Source: JBCAWW01 sp039024315
Lineage (GTDB): Bacteria > Bacteroidota > Bacteroidia > J057
Assembly (NCBI GenBank): GCA_039024315.1
Contig: JBCCQN010000266.1
Coordinates: 1-10,075, forward strand
Direction: 5' to 3'
DNA: 10,075 nucleotides
The translations under genes were made by a program, and so were the position numbers. Each line of letters opens with the position of its first letter. Position 1 is the stretch's first letter. Below are positions 1 through 6,405 of this stretch, piece after piece. The notes below the pieces were generated by a model. It made no database searches and was not told the origin of the DNA. It saw nothing but the letters and a program-made list of their open reading frames with translations.

Positions 1-25
1 AATCATTTTTGCAACTAGTAATAAT

Positions 26-67
26 AAGCCTAATAAGAGTGGCCAAGAATCCACTCCTATTAGGCTT
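26..67 (-). terminator. Hairpin terminator of the Omp28-type gene
   Basis: Two 17-nt arms (26-42 and 51-67) flank an 8-nt loop. They are complementary except at one position, which is A:C in plus-strand RNA but a G:U wobble in minus-strand RNA. The hairpin starts 12 nt after the minus-strand stop codon at 80-82, and minus-strand sequence beyond it is T-rich (ATTATTAC) without a clean run of T. The wobble and position favour action on minus-strand transcripts. It could also stop transcription entering from the left, where no gene is visible. Confidence 0.65.
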
Positions 68-79
68 TACCTCAAAATG

Positions 80-1345
80 TTATCGTATCATTAGACGATG
101 CCAGTCTGCCCCAGCGTGCAAAATGAAATTACCTGCCGGAAGATCAGAGACATCCAAACGGTAGTGTGTCTGTTGTGGACTGATTAATATTATTTTCTCA
201 GCGATCCACTTTCCCTGGATATCGAATATATCGACCTTAAGGGTTCCCACCTCTTCGGCATAGTACATCAAGCTGACCCATCCGTCTGAACTGGGATTAG
301 GATATATTTGAGAGGAAAGATTTGTCTCCAAATCTAGCTCTGCCTCCACAACATTGGAGTAAAACCTCTCACCAGATGGATCCATCTGTAACAGGCGATA
401 GTAATTACGCCCGATCATTACCTCTTTATGTAAAAACTCATATTCTCCTTGAGCTTCTCCTCGCATTTGTCCTAAAGGCAAAAAATCTTTGCCGTTAAAA
501 CTGTGCTCGACCACAAAGTAGGCATCGGTCGCATCATCAAACGTATGCCAGCTAAGTTGGCATTCTGACCCGACCATATTGGCAGTAAAATCTTCTACCA
601 TGAGAGGGAGGGGTAAAGAGGGAAATAGTGCCCTGTTATCACCCTGATAGATCACACCACTTGACATATCCTGAACAAAGATCACGAGTTCGCTATTGAG
701 AATGACATAGTTATTGGGGACCGTAAAAGTATGATCAATGGTATCGCTAGTTCCAACCGACAAATTGAGCGGGCTGCCATTTTGATTAGGCATCATCAGA
801 CGATTGACAAAGTTACATTCGGTCATAGAGAACCAATTGGCCGCAAGATGGGACTCAGTCAGTACCAAATGCAGTACTAAATTGGGATTACCAGGGATGG
901 TCCCTACTTGATCAACTCGGACTTGGATCTGATAATTGTTACCTGAGGTATTGACCAAATCCGCTTCAAAGTCAATCGGCGTATTGACGGCGATAGCATT
1001 GTTATACCGATTGAGATAATGACCATACAGAGAGTTGGTTTGACTACCACCGACAAGTGGATTTTGCCCATCAAAATATGCAGTAGGATAACCGCTTACC
1101 GAATAAAACTGATTACGTGAGGTAGAGCCGGCATTGGAAAAGGCGTCAGAGCGGTGGTTTTTGATGATGGTGGCATCATGGCCATTTTGATGGAGGTCAT
1201 CTGCCCCCATGGCCGCGCCGGGACAGACATAACACCAGGTTCCAGTAGCGATTTCGACTACTACTTTTTTTCGAGCTACATTACTCTGCCCATATGAGAC
1301 AGATAGCAACGACAATAATAACAGGCTAAGGAAAAGAGACTTCAT
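80..1345 (-). CDS. Omp28-type, thioredoxin-like secreted protein with T9SS type A sorting domain
   Basis: I place the start at the ATG at 1345, giving 421 residues, because this makes a clean signal peptide (MKSLFLSLLLLSLLSVSYGQ, cleavage near residue 19). An ATG 28 codons further upstream would bury the signal. The domain order is: a thioredoxin-like region at about 28-120 with a C38-Y-V-C41-P motif after GTW and a GYPT segment (P87) in the cis-proline position; an Omp28-like beta region at about 125-245; a fibronectin-like module at about 246-340 ending in the NYYRLLQMD pattern common before T9SS tails; and a sorting domain at about 341-421 with YPNPSSDGW and DLPAGNFIL. Family knowledge implies Sec export, then T9SS passage across the outer membrane with surface attachment or release. 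The CxxC motif suggests thiol redox or disulfide chemistry, but no substrate is evident. It appears monocistronic. No TAnnTTTG promoter was found upstream. Confidence 0.85.
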   Translation of the reverse strand: MKSLFLSLLLLSLLSVSYGQSNVARKKVVVEIATGTWCYVCPGAAMGADDLHQNGHDATIIKNHRSDAFSNAGSTSRNQFYSVSGYPTAYFDGQNPLVGGSQTNSLYGHYLNRYNNAIAVNTPIDFEADLVNTSGNNYQIQVRVDQVGTIPGNPNLVLHLVLTESHLAANWFSMTECNFVNRLMMPNQNGSPLNLSVGTSDTIDHTFTVPNNYVILNSELVIFVQDMSSGVIYQGDNRALFPSLPLPLMVEDFTANMVGSECQLSWHTFDDATDAYFVVEHSFNGKDFLPLGQMRGEAQGEYEFLHKEVMIGRNYYRLLQMDPSGERFYSNVVEAELDLETNLSSQIYPNPSSDGWVSLMYYAEEVGTLKVDIFDIQGKWIAEKIILISPQQTHYRLDVSDLPAGNFILHAGADWHRLMIR

Positions 1346-1734
1346 AGAACAGTTTTGTTGACGGATTAACAATGAATGAGATTGATAACTGTCAGAGCAT
1401 AAACCTTTGCTCATAGCGTGATAGCTCACACTAAGAATGTCTACAAAGCAAGGTAATACTGATTATTATGGATAATTATGGTTATCAAAAATGCTTTTGT
1501 GGCAAACTATGAAGAATCACAAATATCGATTTCTCACAGTTTCCCGATTTTTGAACCATCAATAGGGGAGCGTTGCAAATAATCCCCAGCAAAATAAGTG
1601 CCGAAACAAGTTTTTGACTCTTGGAAATTAAATATCAATAAAAATTACCCCTAAGAATATCACACCGAATAAGGAGTATGGAAGTCTTAAGACAGGTGGT
1701 CTTTTCTGAATTCAATATTTATTAAGCGATCAAC
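1346..1734. other. Gene-free stretch between two minus-strand genes
   Basis: No convincing coding frame, RNA gene or repeat is visible in these 389 bases. The part near 1345 must carry the leader and promoter of the Omp28-type gene, but I find no exact TAnnTTTG on the minus strand. The part near 1735 lies downstream of the dehydrogenase stop. It contains the palindrome GTCTTAAGAC and a 5-bp AAGAC/GTCTT stem around 1688-1704, too weak to call a terminator. Confidence 0.5.
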
Positions 1735-2505
1735 CTAATCAGTCGGAGGCGGACTAACCGAGGTCCAACCGCCATCCACGATCAAAGACTGCCCCGTAAT
1801 CTGTCTCGCTTGGGGCGAAAGGAGAAATAAAGCGGCATGCGCAATATCCTCAGTGGTCGCCACGGTGGAGGTAGGAGTAATGCGTTGCCAGGTAGCGAGG
1901 TAATCAGGATCCTCCAAGGTGCGTTCGGTGAGGGTAGCACCGGGTGCGATGGCGTTGACGGTAATACCAGTTTCGGCAAGCTCCACGCTCAAGGCTTTGG
2001 CGAGCATCTCCAAGGCCGCCTTGGTCATACCGTAGGCACTGAGATTGGGGTGAGCCTGATGGCCAGTAACGGAAGACATAAACAATATCCTACCCTTGCT
2101 GCCTTGTTTGATAATCTGCTGAGCGGCTTGCTGAGCCAGAAAAAAGGAGCCTTGCAAGTTGACCGCCATCAACTGTTGAAATTGCGCTGCTTTATATTCG
2201 AGAAAACTGCCAAAAGTAGTGATGCCTGCATTCGCGACGGCGATATCTAAACGCCCAAAACTTGCTACGGCTTTTGCTACCATGGCTTCGATGATTTCCA
2301 CTTGGCTAGCGTCTCCGACGAACGCTTCTGCCTGTCCACCTTCAGCGCGGATGGCCTCGACTGAGCGTTCGGCGAAGCCGGCCTCTATATCATTGATCAG
2401 CACGGCTGCTCCCTGCTTGGATAACTGACGTGCAATCTCAAAACCAATCCCTTGGCCTGCCCCCGTAATGATGGCAGTCTGACCCGCAAAGTTTCCTTTT
2501 CCCAT
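1735..2505 (-). CDS. Classical SDR family NAD(P)-dependent oxidoreductase
   Basis: This 256-residue protein has the usual length and every landmark of a classical short-chain dehydrogenase/reductase. The dinucleotide-binding loop TGAGQGIG is at 14-21. An aspartate at 39 ends the second beta strand and usually indicates preference for NAD(H) over NADP(H). The NAG motif is at 92-94, the structural Asn at 116, and the catalytic set is S145, Y158 and K162 in the YxxxK arrangement. PG at 188-189 and VDGGW at 243-247 complete the fold, so the enzyme looks active. It is soluble and cytoplasmic, and would interconvert an alcohol and a ketone. The substrate cannot be read from sequence: the protein is generic for the FabG / glucose 1-dehydrogenase-like group, and there is no pathway partner, since the gene stands alone and is divergent from the lipoprotein gene. 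Its TAG stop is at 1735-1737. Confidence 0.92.
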   Translation of the reverse strand: MGKGNFAGQTAIITGAGQGIGFEIARQLSKQGAAVLINDIEAGFAERSVEAIRAEGGQAEAFVGDASQVEIIEAMVAKAVASFGRLDIAVANAGITTFGSFLEYKAAQFQQLMAVNLQGSFFLAQQAAQQIIKQGSKGRILFMSSVTGHQAHPNLSAYGMTKAALEMLAKALSVELAETGITVNAIAPGATLTERTLEDPDYLATWQRITPTSTVATTEDIAHAALFLLSPQARQITGQSLIVDGGWTSVSPPPTD

Positions 2506-2581
2506 GCTGAAAGATAGGAGTTTTGTGCTATATGATTTTTTTCTGCAAGCGGAGGAGCAGGAATATATACCACCAATAAGT

Positions 2582-2623
2582 ACTGAGTAGGAAGTATCCC
2601 GAAAGCTTTCGGGAGTACTCAGT
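2582..2623. repeat. Nested palindrome, REP-like
   Basis: A perfect 18-bp palindrome, TCCCGAAAGCTTTCGGGA (2597-2614), sits inside an outer perfect 8-bp inverted repeat, ACTGAGTA (2582-2589) and TACTCAGT (2616-2623). The interior loop is asymmetric: 7 nt on the left and 1 nt on the right. Neither side is followed by a T-run, and the site lies between divergent gene starts, so a terminator is unlikely. A dispersed REP-like element or a protein-binding operator fits better. Similar TCCCGA...TCGGGA palindromes are, to my recollection, common between genes in this phylum. Confidence 0.7.
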
Positions 2624-2664
2624 TCAGAGAAAAGGTCTCGCTATACCACATAGTCCAATTTTCC

Positions 2665-2766
2665 TAGGCCTAAATACTATTTTCTAATTCCTTAAAATCC
2701 TTAGGGAGCCCTAGGCAATTTCGCCGCCTTGCTTGGCCATTGTCTTGCGGTAAATATTTAGGCCTA
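2665..2766. repeat. 102-bp segment bounded by a 12-bp inverted repeat (possible MITE-like or decayed element)
   Basis: TAGGCCTAAATA (2665-2676) and TATTTAGGCCTA (2755-2766) are perfect reverse complements 78 nt apart. Inside lies a smaller palindrome, TAGGGAGCCCTA (2702-2713). Reading the minus strand from the ATG at 2740 gives MAKQGGEIA, an in-frame stop, then GSLRILRN and another stop. The first part looks like a short conserved motif rather than random sequence. No flanking target duplication is obvious. It may be a miniature element, a dispersed intergenic repeat or a gene remnant; the inverted repeat is certain, its nature is not. Confidence 0.5.
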
Positions 2767-2770
2767 AAGC

Positions 2771-2801
2771 TCTGGCTGTAAACCATATTGTGGTAGATTT
2801 G
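2771..2801 (+). promoter_or_regulatory. Putative Bacteroidota-type promoter of the lipoprotein gene
   Basis: TAGATTTG at 2794-2801 matches the Bacteroidota -7 element TAnnTTTG exactly. TCTG at 2771-2774 is one base off the -33 element TTTG, with a normal 19-nt spacer. Transcription would begin around 2806-2808, leaving a very short leader before the ATG at 2818. It lies directly beside the right arm of the inverted repeat ending at 2766. Confidence 0.45.
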
Positions 2802-2817
2802 AGAAAATTTGATCAAA

Positions 2818-3216
2818 ATGGTTGAGATATTTTTGAAAAAACTGAGGCCCTTCCTCTGCTTGGTTATCTGTATTACAGTCTTTGCTTGCACCAGTCAGGA
2901 AGAAAAGGAAGCATTTATCGGGCAGTACCGTTTAATCGAAGCCAATCAATCAGCAGTAGCAATTACCCTCGTCATCAATCAGGATTGGACATTTAGTACG
3001 AACTGTAGTCGCTTCTCCTGTAAAACGGGAAAGTGGGATGTCTCTGCACTGCCCACCAAGTTTGGCGTCGTCATCACCTTTTACAACCAGAGCGGTGATT
3101 TTTGCGAGCAATTACACTGGCAAGCAGAGCAACATGAAAAAGTGCTAGAATCGCAAGAGCTAGAGGCAGAATATGTGAGGAGATACGAGCGTTTCGCTGG
3201 CTCTTCCTCAAAATAA
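2818..3216 (+). CDS. Small predicted lipoprotein, function unknown
   Basis: I choose the ATG at 2818 (132 residues); a TTG three codons upstream is in frame but less likely. The N-terminus has basic residues (KKLR), a hydrophobic stretch and a lipobox VFAC with the lipidated cysteine at residue 24. It should therefore be exported, cleaved by signal peptidase II and anchored in a membrane. The mature part of about 108 residues is polar. It opens with EKEAFIGQYRLIEA and alternates strands with a GKWDV turn and an FGVVITFY strand, which suggests a small beta-sheet domain of the lipocalin-like type. It has further cysteines in NCSRFSC and DFCEQ. I do not recognise a specific family. It is probably transcribed alone from the promoter at 2771-2801, with a weak possible terminator about 100 nt downstream. 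Confidence 0.7.
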   Translation: MVEIFLKKLRPFLCLVICITVFACTSQEEKEAFIGQYRLIEANQSAVAITLVINQDWTFSTNCSRFSCKTGKWDVSALPTKFGVVITFYNQSGDFCEQLHWQAEQHEKVLESQELEAEYVRRYERFAGSSSK

Positions 3217-3315
3217 AGGAAAATAAGGCCAGCGCAGAGATTGAGGATTCTAAACATTCTGCGGTCCCTATCGCTCTGTGCTCTATTTTAGGGATTTCTA
3301 CGGCGCAGAACGCTC

Positions 3316-3335
3316 AGCAAAAGGATTGCTTTTTT
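3316..3335 (+). terminator. Weak candidate terminator after the lipoprotein gene
   Basis: AGCAA (3316-3320) pairs with TTGCT (3326-3330) across a 5-nt loop, and a run of T continues to 3335. A competing 7-bp stem, CAAAAGG (3318-3324) with CCTTTTG (3337-3343), overlaps it. The stem is short, and it lies about 100 nt beyond the stop at 3216, so this is only a candidate. The rest of 3217-3499 holds no gene. Confidence 0.3.
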
Positions 3336-3499
3336 CCCTTTTGGAATTCCCCCCTTAGCGAAGCGATAATCAAAAATAGTACGACAACACTTCCCCCATA
3401 ATTTTGCATGCTTTCTCTCGTGTGTTAACTACCCAAGCCATTAATGATGTTACGTTTTTCGGCTAGTCTGATACAGAAAAGAAAACACACAAAAGAAAA

Positions 3500-4198
3500 A
3501 TGATGAATTTCCAGCGTAAAAAATCGCTTAATGGCAGACAGGGGAAGCAGGCCTTAGCCTTTTATTTGACCATTTGCACTTCAGGATATAAGAAGAGTTT
3601 AGCATCCTTGTTCATGCTCACTTTTTTGATCCTAAATGGCGCAGCCCAAAATCAACAAACTGAATTGCTGAGTTTTATTGGGGACAAATTAGCGGTCGAA
3701 AAGTCCAATAACTCGGCAGATAAAATGGCGCAAAATCTATGTGCTTCTATTTCCCAAAAGTACAATCTACCCAATATCTCTACGGCTCATACAGCGTTTA
3801 TCAGCAAAATCATTCAGCTGCGCGGCAAACAGCAGATCCCAACAGGCTTAGCTCCTATATCCAATCATTTGTACAATCATGCCATTGCAGCTACATTTTA
3901 TACTAATGGTAATCAATTGAAAGTCAAAAATTGGGGATGCGAACAGGCAAAGGCCCAAATCAATAGCATTTTAAGAAAACTGCCTGCAGCTATAAGTGAT
4001 TTTTTGAATTGCATCAAGAAATTTGGCTGGGGGGATGCGGCTCAAATCTATGATAAAATCACTACCCTTGATGGATTTTTGGCCAACCAACGGGATCCCA
4101 ATGATCCCAACTATAAGCATTTAGATTGTAAAGAAGAGTTAAAAAGATTGAGGAGCTTGAAGCAAGAGATAGCGAGCCTCTCCGATAAGTGTAATTAA
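3500..4198 (+). CDS. Predicted secreted protein of unknown function
   Basis: This 232-residue protein resembles no family I can name. The track from K31-K32 through SLASLFMLTFLILNGAAQ reads as a signal peptide with cleavage near residue 49, but it begins about 30 residues into the frame. Either the n-region is unusually long and basic, or translation starts later: at a TTG at 3566, which gives an ideal 28-residue signal, or at the ATG at 3614, which leaves it short. The first ATG has an A-rich leader typical of this phylum, so I keep it. The mature part is mostly helical, has five cysteines (81, 147, 171, 210, 231) and ends in a charged segment, KEELKRLRSLKQEIASL, that could form a short coiled coil. 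There is no lipobox and no T9SS tail, so a periplasmic location is the simplest inference. The gene is followed by a strong terminator and appears monocistronic. Confidence 0.65.
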   Translation: MMNFQRKKSLNGRQGKQALAFYLTICTSGYKKSLASLFMLTFLILNGAAQNQQTELLSFIGDKLAVEKSNNSADKMAQNLCASISQKYNLPNISTAHTAFISKIIQLRGKQQIPTGLAPISNHLYNHAIAATFYTNGNQLKVKNWGCEQAKAQINSILRKLPAAISDFLNCIKKFGWGDAAQIYDKITTLDGFLANQRDPNDPNYKHLDCKEELKRLRSLKQEIASLSDKCN

Positions 4199-4219
4199 TC
4201 GAAACATAATCGATAAAAA

Positions 4220-4270
4220 GTAGCGACACTAGTTCCCATATTTAGGAATTGGTGCCGCTATTTCTGTTTT
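4220..4270 (+). terminator. Rho-independent terminator after the secreted-protein gene
   Basis: Two 17-nt arms (4220-4236 and 4245-4261) flank the loop CATATTTA. The plus-strand RNA pairs throughout with three G:U wobbles and one A:C mismatch, and a T-rich tail (TTTCTGTTTT) follows. It begins 22 nt after the stop codon at 4198. Its orientation and tail fit termination of the rightward transcript before it meets aspS, which runs the other way. Confidence 0.75.
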
Positions 4271-4431
4271 ACTTAGTATAGAAGCATTAAGGTGTTGACC
4301 GCTGCGCGGAACGCTTATCTCCTTTGGTACGCTATGCATGCGTGTGCTCGCAACTTCTAACTGATCGTTCTGCGAAGCAGGCATCCGAGACAAATGACTA
4401 GCCGGCTATCAAGGTAGCTTTGTAGGACTAT

Positions 4432-6201
4432 CTACTCGCGCAAACCAATCCCCAAATCCTTGAGGGCCGCATCAGGTACGGTAGCAGGCGCATCCATCAT
4501 GAGGTCGCGACCGCCCGCCGTTTTAGGAAAGGCAATGACATCGCGAATACTAGATTCTCCCGCCATGAGCATCACCATACGGTCAACCCCAAAGGCGCAA
4601 CCACCGTGCGGAGGAGCCCCATATTCAAAGGCGCGCAGCATAAAGCCAAACTTGGCTTCTTTTTCTTCCTCAGAAAGCCCGAGGATATCAAAGATTTTGT
4701 CCTGCACATCTTTGCGGTGTACCCTCACTGAGCCACTCACAATCTCGTTGCCGTTGATGACCATGTCATAACTTTGGGCTACCACACGCTCTGGATCAGA
4801 GTAGAGATACTGCAAATCGTTTTCGCGCGGCATACAGAAGGGGTGGTGGGCAAAAGTTAATTCACCGGTATCTTCGTCTTCTTCAAATAGCGGGAAATCC
4901 ACTACCCAGAAAACAGACCATGCATTGGGATCGATCCAGCCTTCGGTCTTACCGAGGTGCAGGCGTAGATCTCCGAGGATTTTACGCACTTTACGATGCT
5001 TCTGGTCGGCCACGATAAGAAGCACATCCCCTTTTTCCGCCCCGGCGAACGCTAATATCTTTTGTAAGTGCTCTTGGCTATAGAATTTATCTACGGAAGA
5101 CTTGATGCTGCCGTCTTCATTGTACTTGATGTACACCAAGCCCGTACCGCCACGATGTGGCTCTTTGACGAAGGCAGTAAGCTTATCAAGTTGCTTACGG
5201 GTATAGCTAGCGCAGCCTTTGGCCACGATGCCCGCGAGCAAGCCCTTGTTTTCGATAATACTATTGAAGAGGCCAAAGTCAGTGCCCGCCAATTGCTCAT
5301 TGAGATCTACGATTTTGCAATCGAAGCGAAGGTCTGGCTTATCAGTACCATAGTATTTGATGGCATCTTTGTAAGGCATATGGATGAAGTCAGGTAGCTC
5401 CACCCCCAATACATCTTTGAAGACAAACTTGGTCATGCCTTCAAACATATTGAGTACATCCGTTTGCTCCACAAAAGACATCTCACAGTCTATCTGCGTA
5501 AACTCTGGCTGACGGTCTCCTCTAAAGTCCTCATCACGAAAACACTTGACGATCTGGAAGTAGCGGTCCATACCTGCTACCATCAACAATTGCTTGAGGA
5601 TCTGCGGCGATTGTGGCAAAGCGTAAAAAGCGCCATGCTGCAAGCGAGAAGGCACGATGAAGTCGCGGGCACCTTCTGGGGTGGACTTGATCAAAAAGGG
5701 AGTCTCAATCTCCAAAAACTGCTGGCTCTCCAAATAACGACGGGTAGCGCTGATCACCTTAGAACGCATGATCATATTGCGGGTCATTTGCGGACGACGT
5801 AAATCTAGATAACGATACTCCATCCGCAAGTCCTCAAGGCCGTCAGTCTCATCTTCGATGAGGAAAGGAGGTAATTTGGCATCATTGAGGACGCTGATCT
5901 CACTAGGTACCAATTCAATGGCACCGGTAGCGATTTTGTCATTTTTGCTTTCGCGCTCAGCTACGACCCCTTTGATTTGGATCACAAACTCACGACCAAG
6001 CTTGCGGGCTTCCGCATAGATATCAGCCTGATCATCGGACTTAATAGAAATCTGGGTAATACCATAGCGATCTCGCAAATCCACGAACAAAATGTATCCG
6101 AGGTCGCGAGATTTTTGTACCCAGCCACAGAGGCTGACTTCCTTGCCTACGTCTTCGAGACGTAGTTCACCACAATTGTGGGTCCGATAGGCAGTGTTCA
6201 T
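4432..6201 (-). CDS. aspS: Aspartyl-tRNA synthetase
   Basis: This 589-residue class II synthetase matches the bacterial AspRS length (E. coli about 590). It activates aspartate with ATP and charges tRNA-Asp in the cytoplasm. An OB-fold anticodon-binding domain occupies about 1-105 (LCGWVQKSRDLG at 24-35). The catalytic domain follows, with YRYLDLRRP (129-137), STPEGARDF (173-181), the QSPQ substrate loop (197-200), motif 2 FRDEDFRGDRQPEFTQID (221-238) and motif 3 GGCAFGVDRMVML (533-545, R541). The bacterial GAD insertion spans about 290-425. L34 and K86 align with the E. coli residues I associate with tRNA-Asp-only (discriminating) enzymes, whereas non-discriminating enzymes often have His and Gly there. 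This suggests it does not also charge tRNA-Asn. The gene stands alone, with an exact -7 element 31 nt upstream of the start. No T-box leader is visible. Confidence 0.98.
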   Translation of the reverse strand: MNTAYRTHNCGELRLEDVGKEVSLCGWVQKSRDLGYILFVDLRDRYGITQISIKSDDQADIYAEARKLGREFVIQIKGVVAERESKNDKIATGAIELVPSEISVLNDAKLPPFLIEDETDGLEDLRMEYRYLDLRRPQMTRNMIMRSKVISATRRYLESQQFLEIETPFLIKSTPEGARDFIVPSRLQHGAFYALPQSPQILKQLLMVAGMDRYFQIVKCFRDEDFRGDRQPEFTQIDCEMSFVEQTDVLNMFEGMTKFVFKDVLGVELPDFIHMPYKDAIKYYGTDKPDLRFDCKIVDLNEQLAGTDFGLFNSIIENKGLLAGIVAKGCASYTRKQLDKLTAFVKEPHRGGTGLVYIKYNEDGSIKSSVDKFYSQEHLQKILAFAGAEKGDVLLIVADQKHRKVRKILGDLRLHLGKTEGWIDPNAWSVFWVVDFPLFEEDEDTGELTFAHHPFCMPRENDLQYLYSDPERVVAQSYDMVINGNEIVSGSVRVHRKDVQDKIFDILGLSEEEKEAKFGFMLRAFEYGAPPHGGCAFGVDRMVMLMAGESSIRDVIAFPKTAGGRDLMMDAPATVPDAALKDLGIGLRE

Positions 6202-6232
6202 TTTATTTAATTAGTTCAATTGAAAAACTCCG

Positions 6233-6240
6233 CAAAGTTA
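6233..6240 (-). promoter_or_regulatory. Putative -7 promoter element of aspS
   Basis: The minus strand reads TAACTTTG here, an exact match to the Bacteroidota -7 consensus TAnnTTTG. It ends 31 nt before the aspS ATG, giving an expected leader of about 25 nt. No TTTG is present at the -33 position (nearby bases read TTCC), so the call rests on the -7 match and its position. Confidence 0.5.
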
Positions 6241-6405
6241 GGCGTTTTTGCGGTAGAAGGGAATATTTAAGGCAAATTTATTGTAGGACCTAAGTCAGTG
6301 GCTATGAGCGACATCTATCCAAGGCAGTGTATAATACTGCTAATATGCAGAGGAAGCTGGCAGCTTATAACAGATTCCTTATATTGAATTACAAACAAGC
6401 CTATA

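Noticed and set aside
1346..1429. A 28-codon N-terminal extension of the Omp28-type protein
   Set aside because: The extension would place the signal peptide internally; the ATG at 1345 gives a standard Sec signal.
1837..2250. A 137-codon open frame on the plus strand
   Set aside because: It lies wholly antisense to the dehydrogenase gene, whose every motif is intact, and its translation shows no recognisable pattern.
2670..2891. A 73-codon minus-strand open frame between the dehydrogenase and lipoprotein genes
   Set aside because: It overlaps the start of the lipoprotein gene antisense and runs through the inverted-repeat segment in a different frame from the motif-like trace. It has no start context or family signal.
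3399..3406. TAATTTTG, an exact TAnnTTTG match on the plus strand upstream of the 3500 gene
   Set aside because: It has no -33 element at the right spacing and would leave a leader of about 90 nt. A match of this kind is expected several times by chance in a window this size.
4399..4408. The palindrome TAGCCGGCTA downstream of aspS
   Set aside because: Ten bases with no loop and no following T-run; too short to call a terminator or binding site.
4460..5802. Several open frames opposite or overlapping aspS
   Set aside because: AspRS is full-length and unmistakable on the minus strand, so these frames are shadows.
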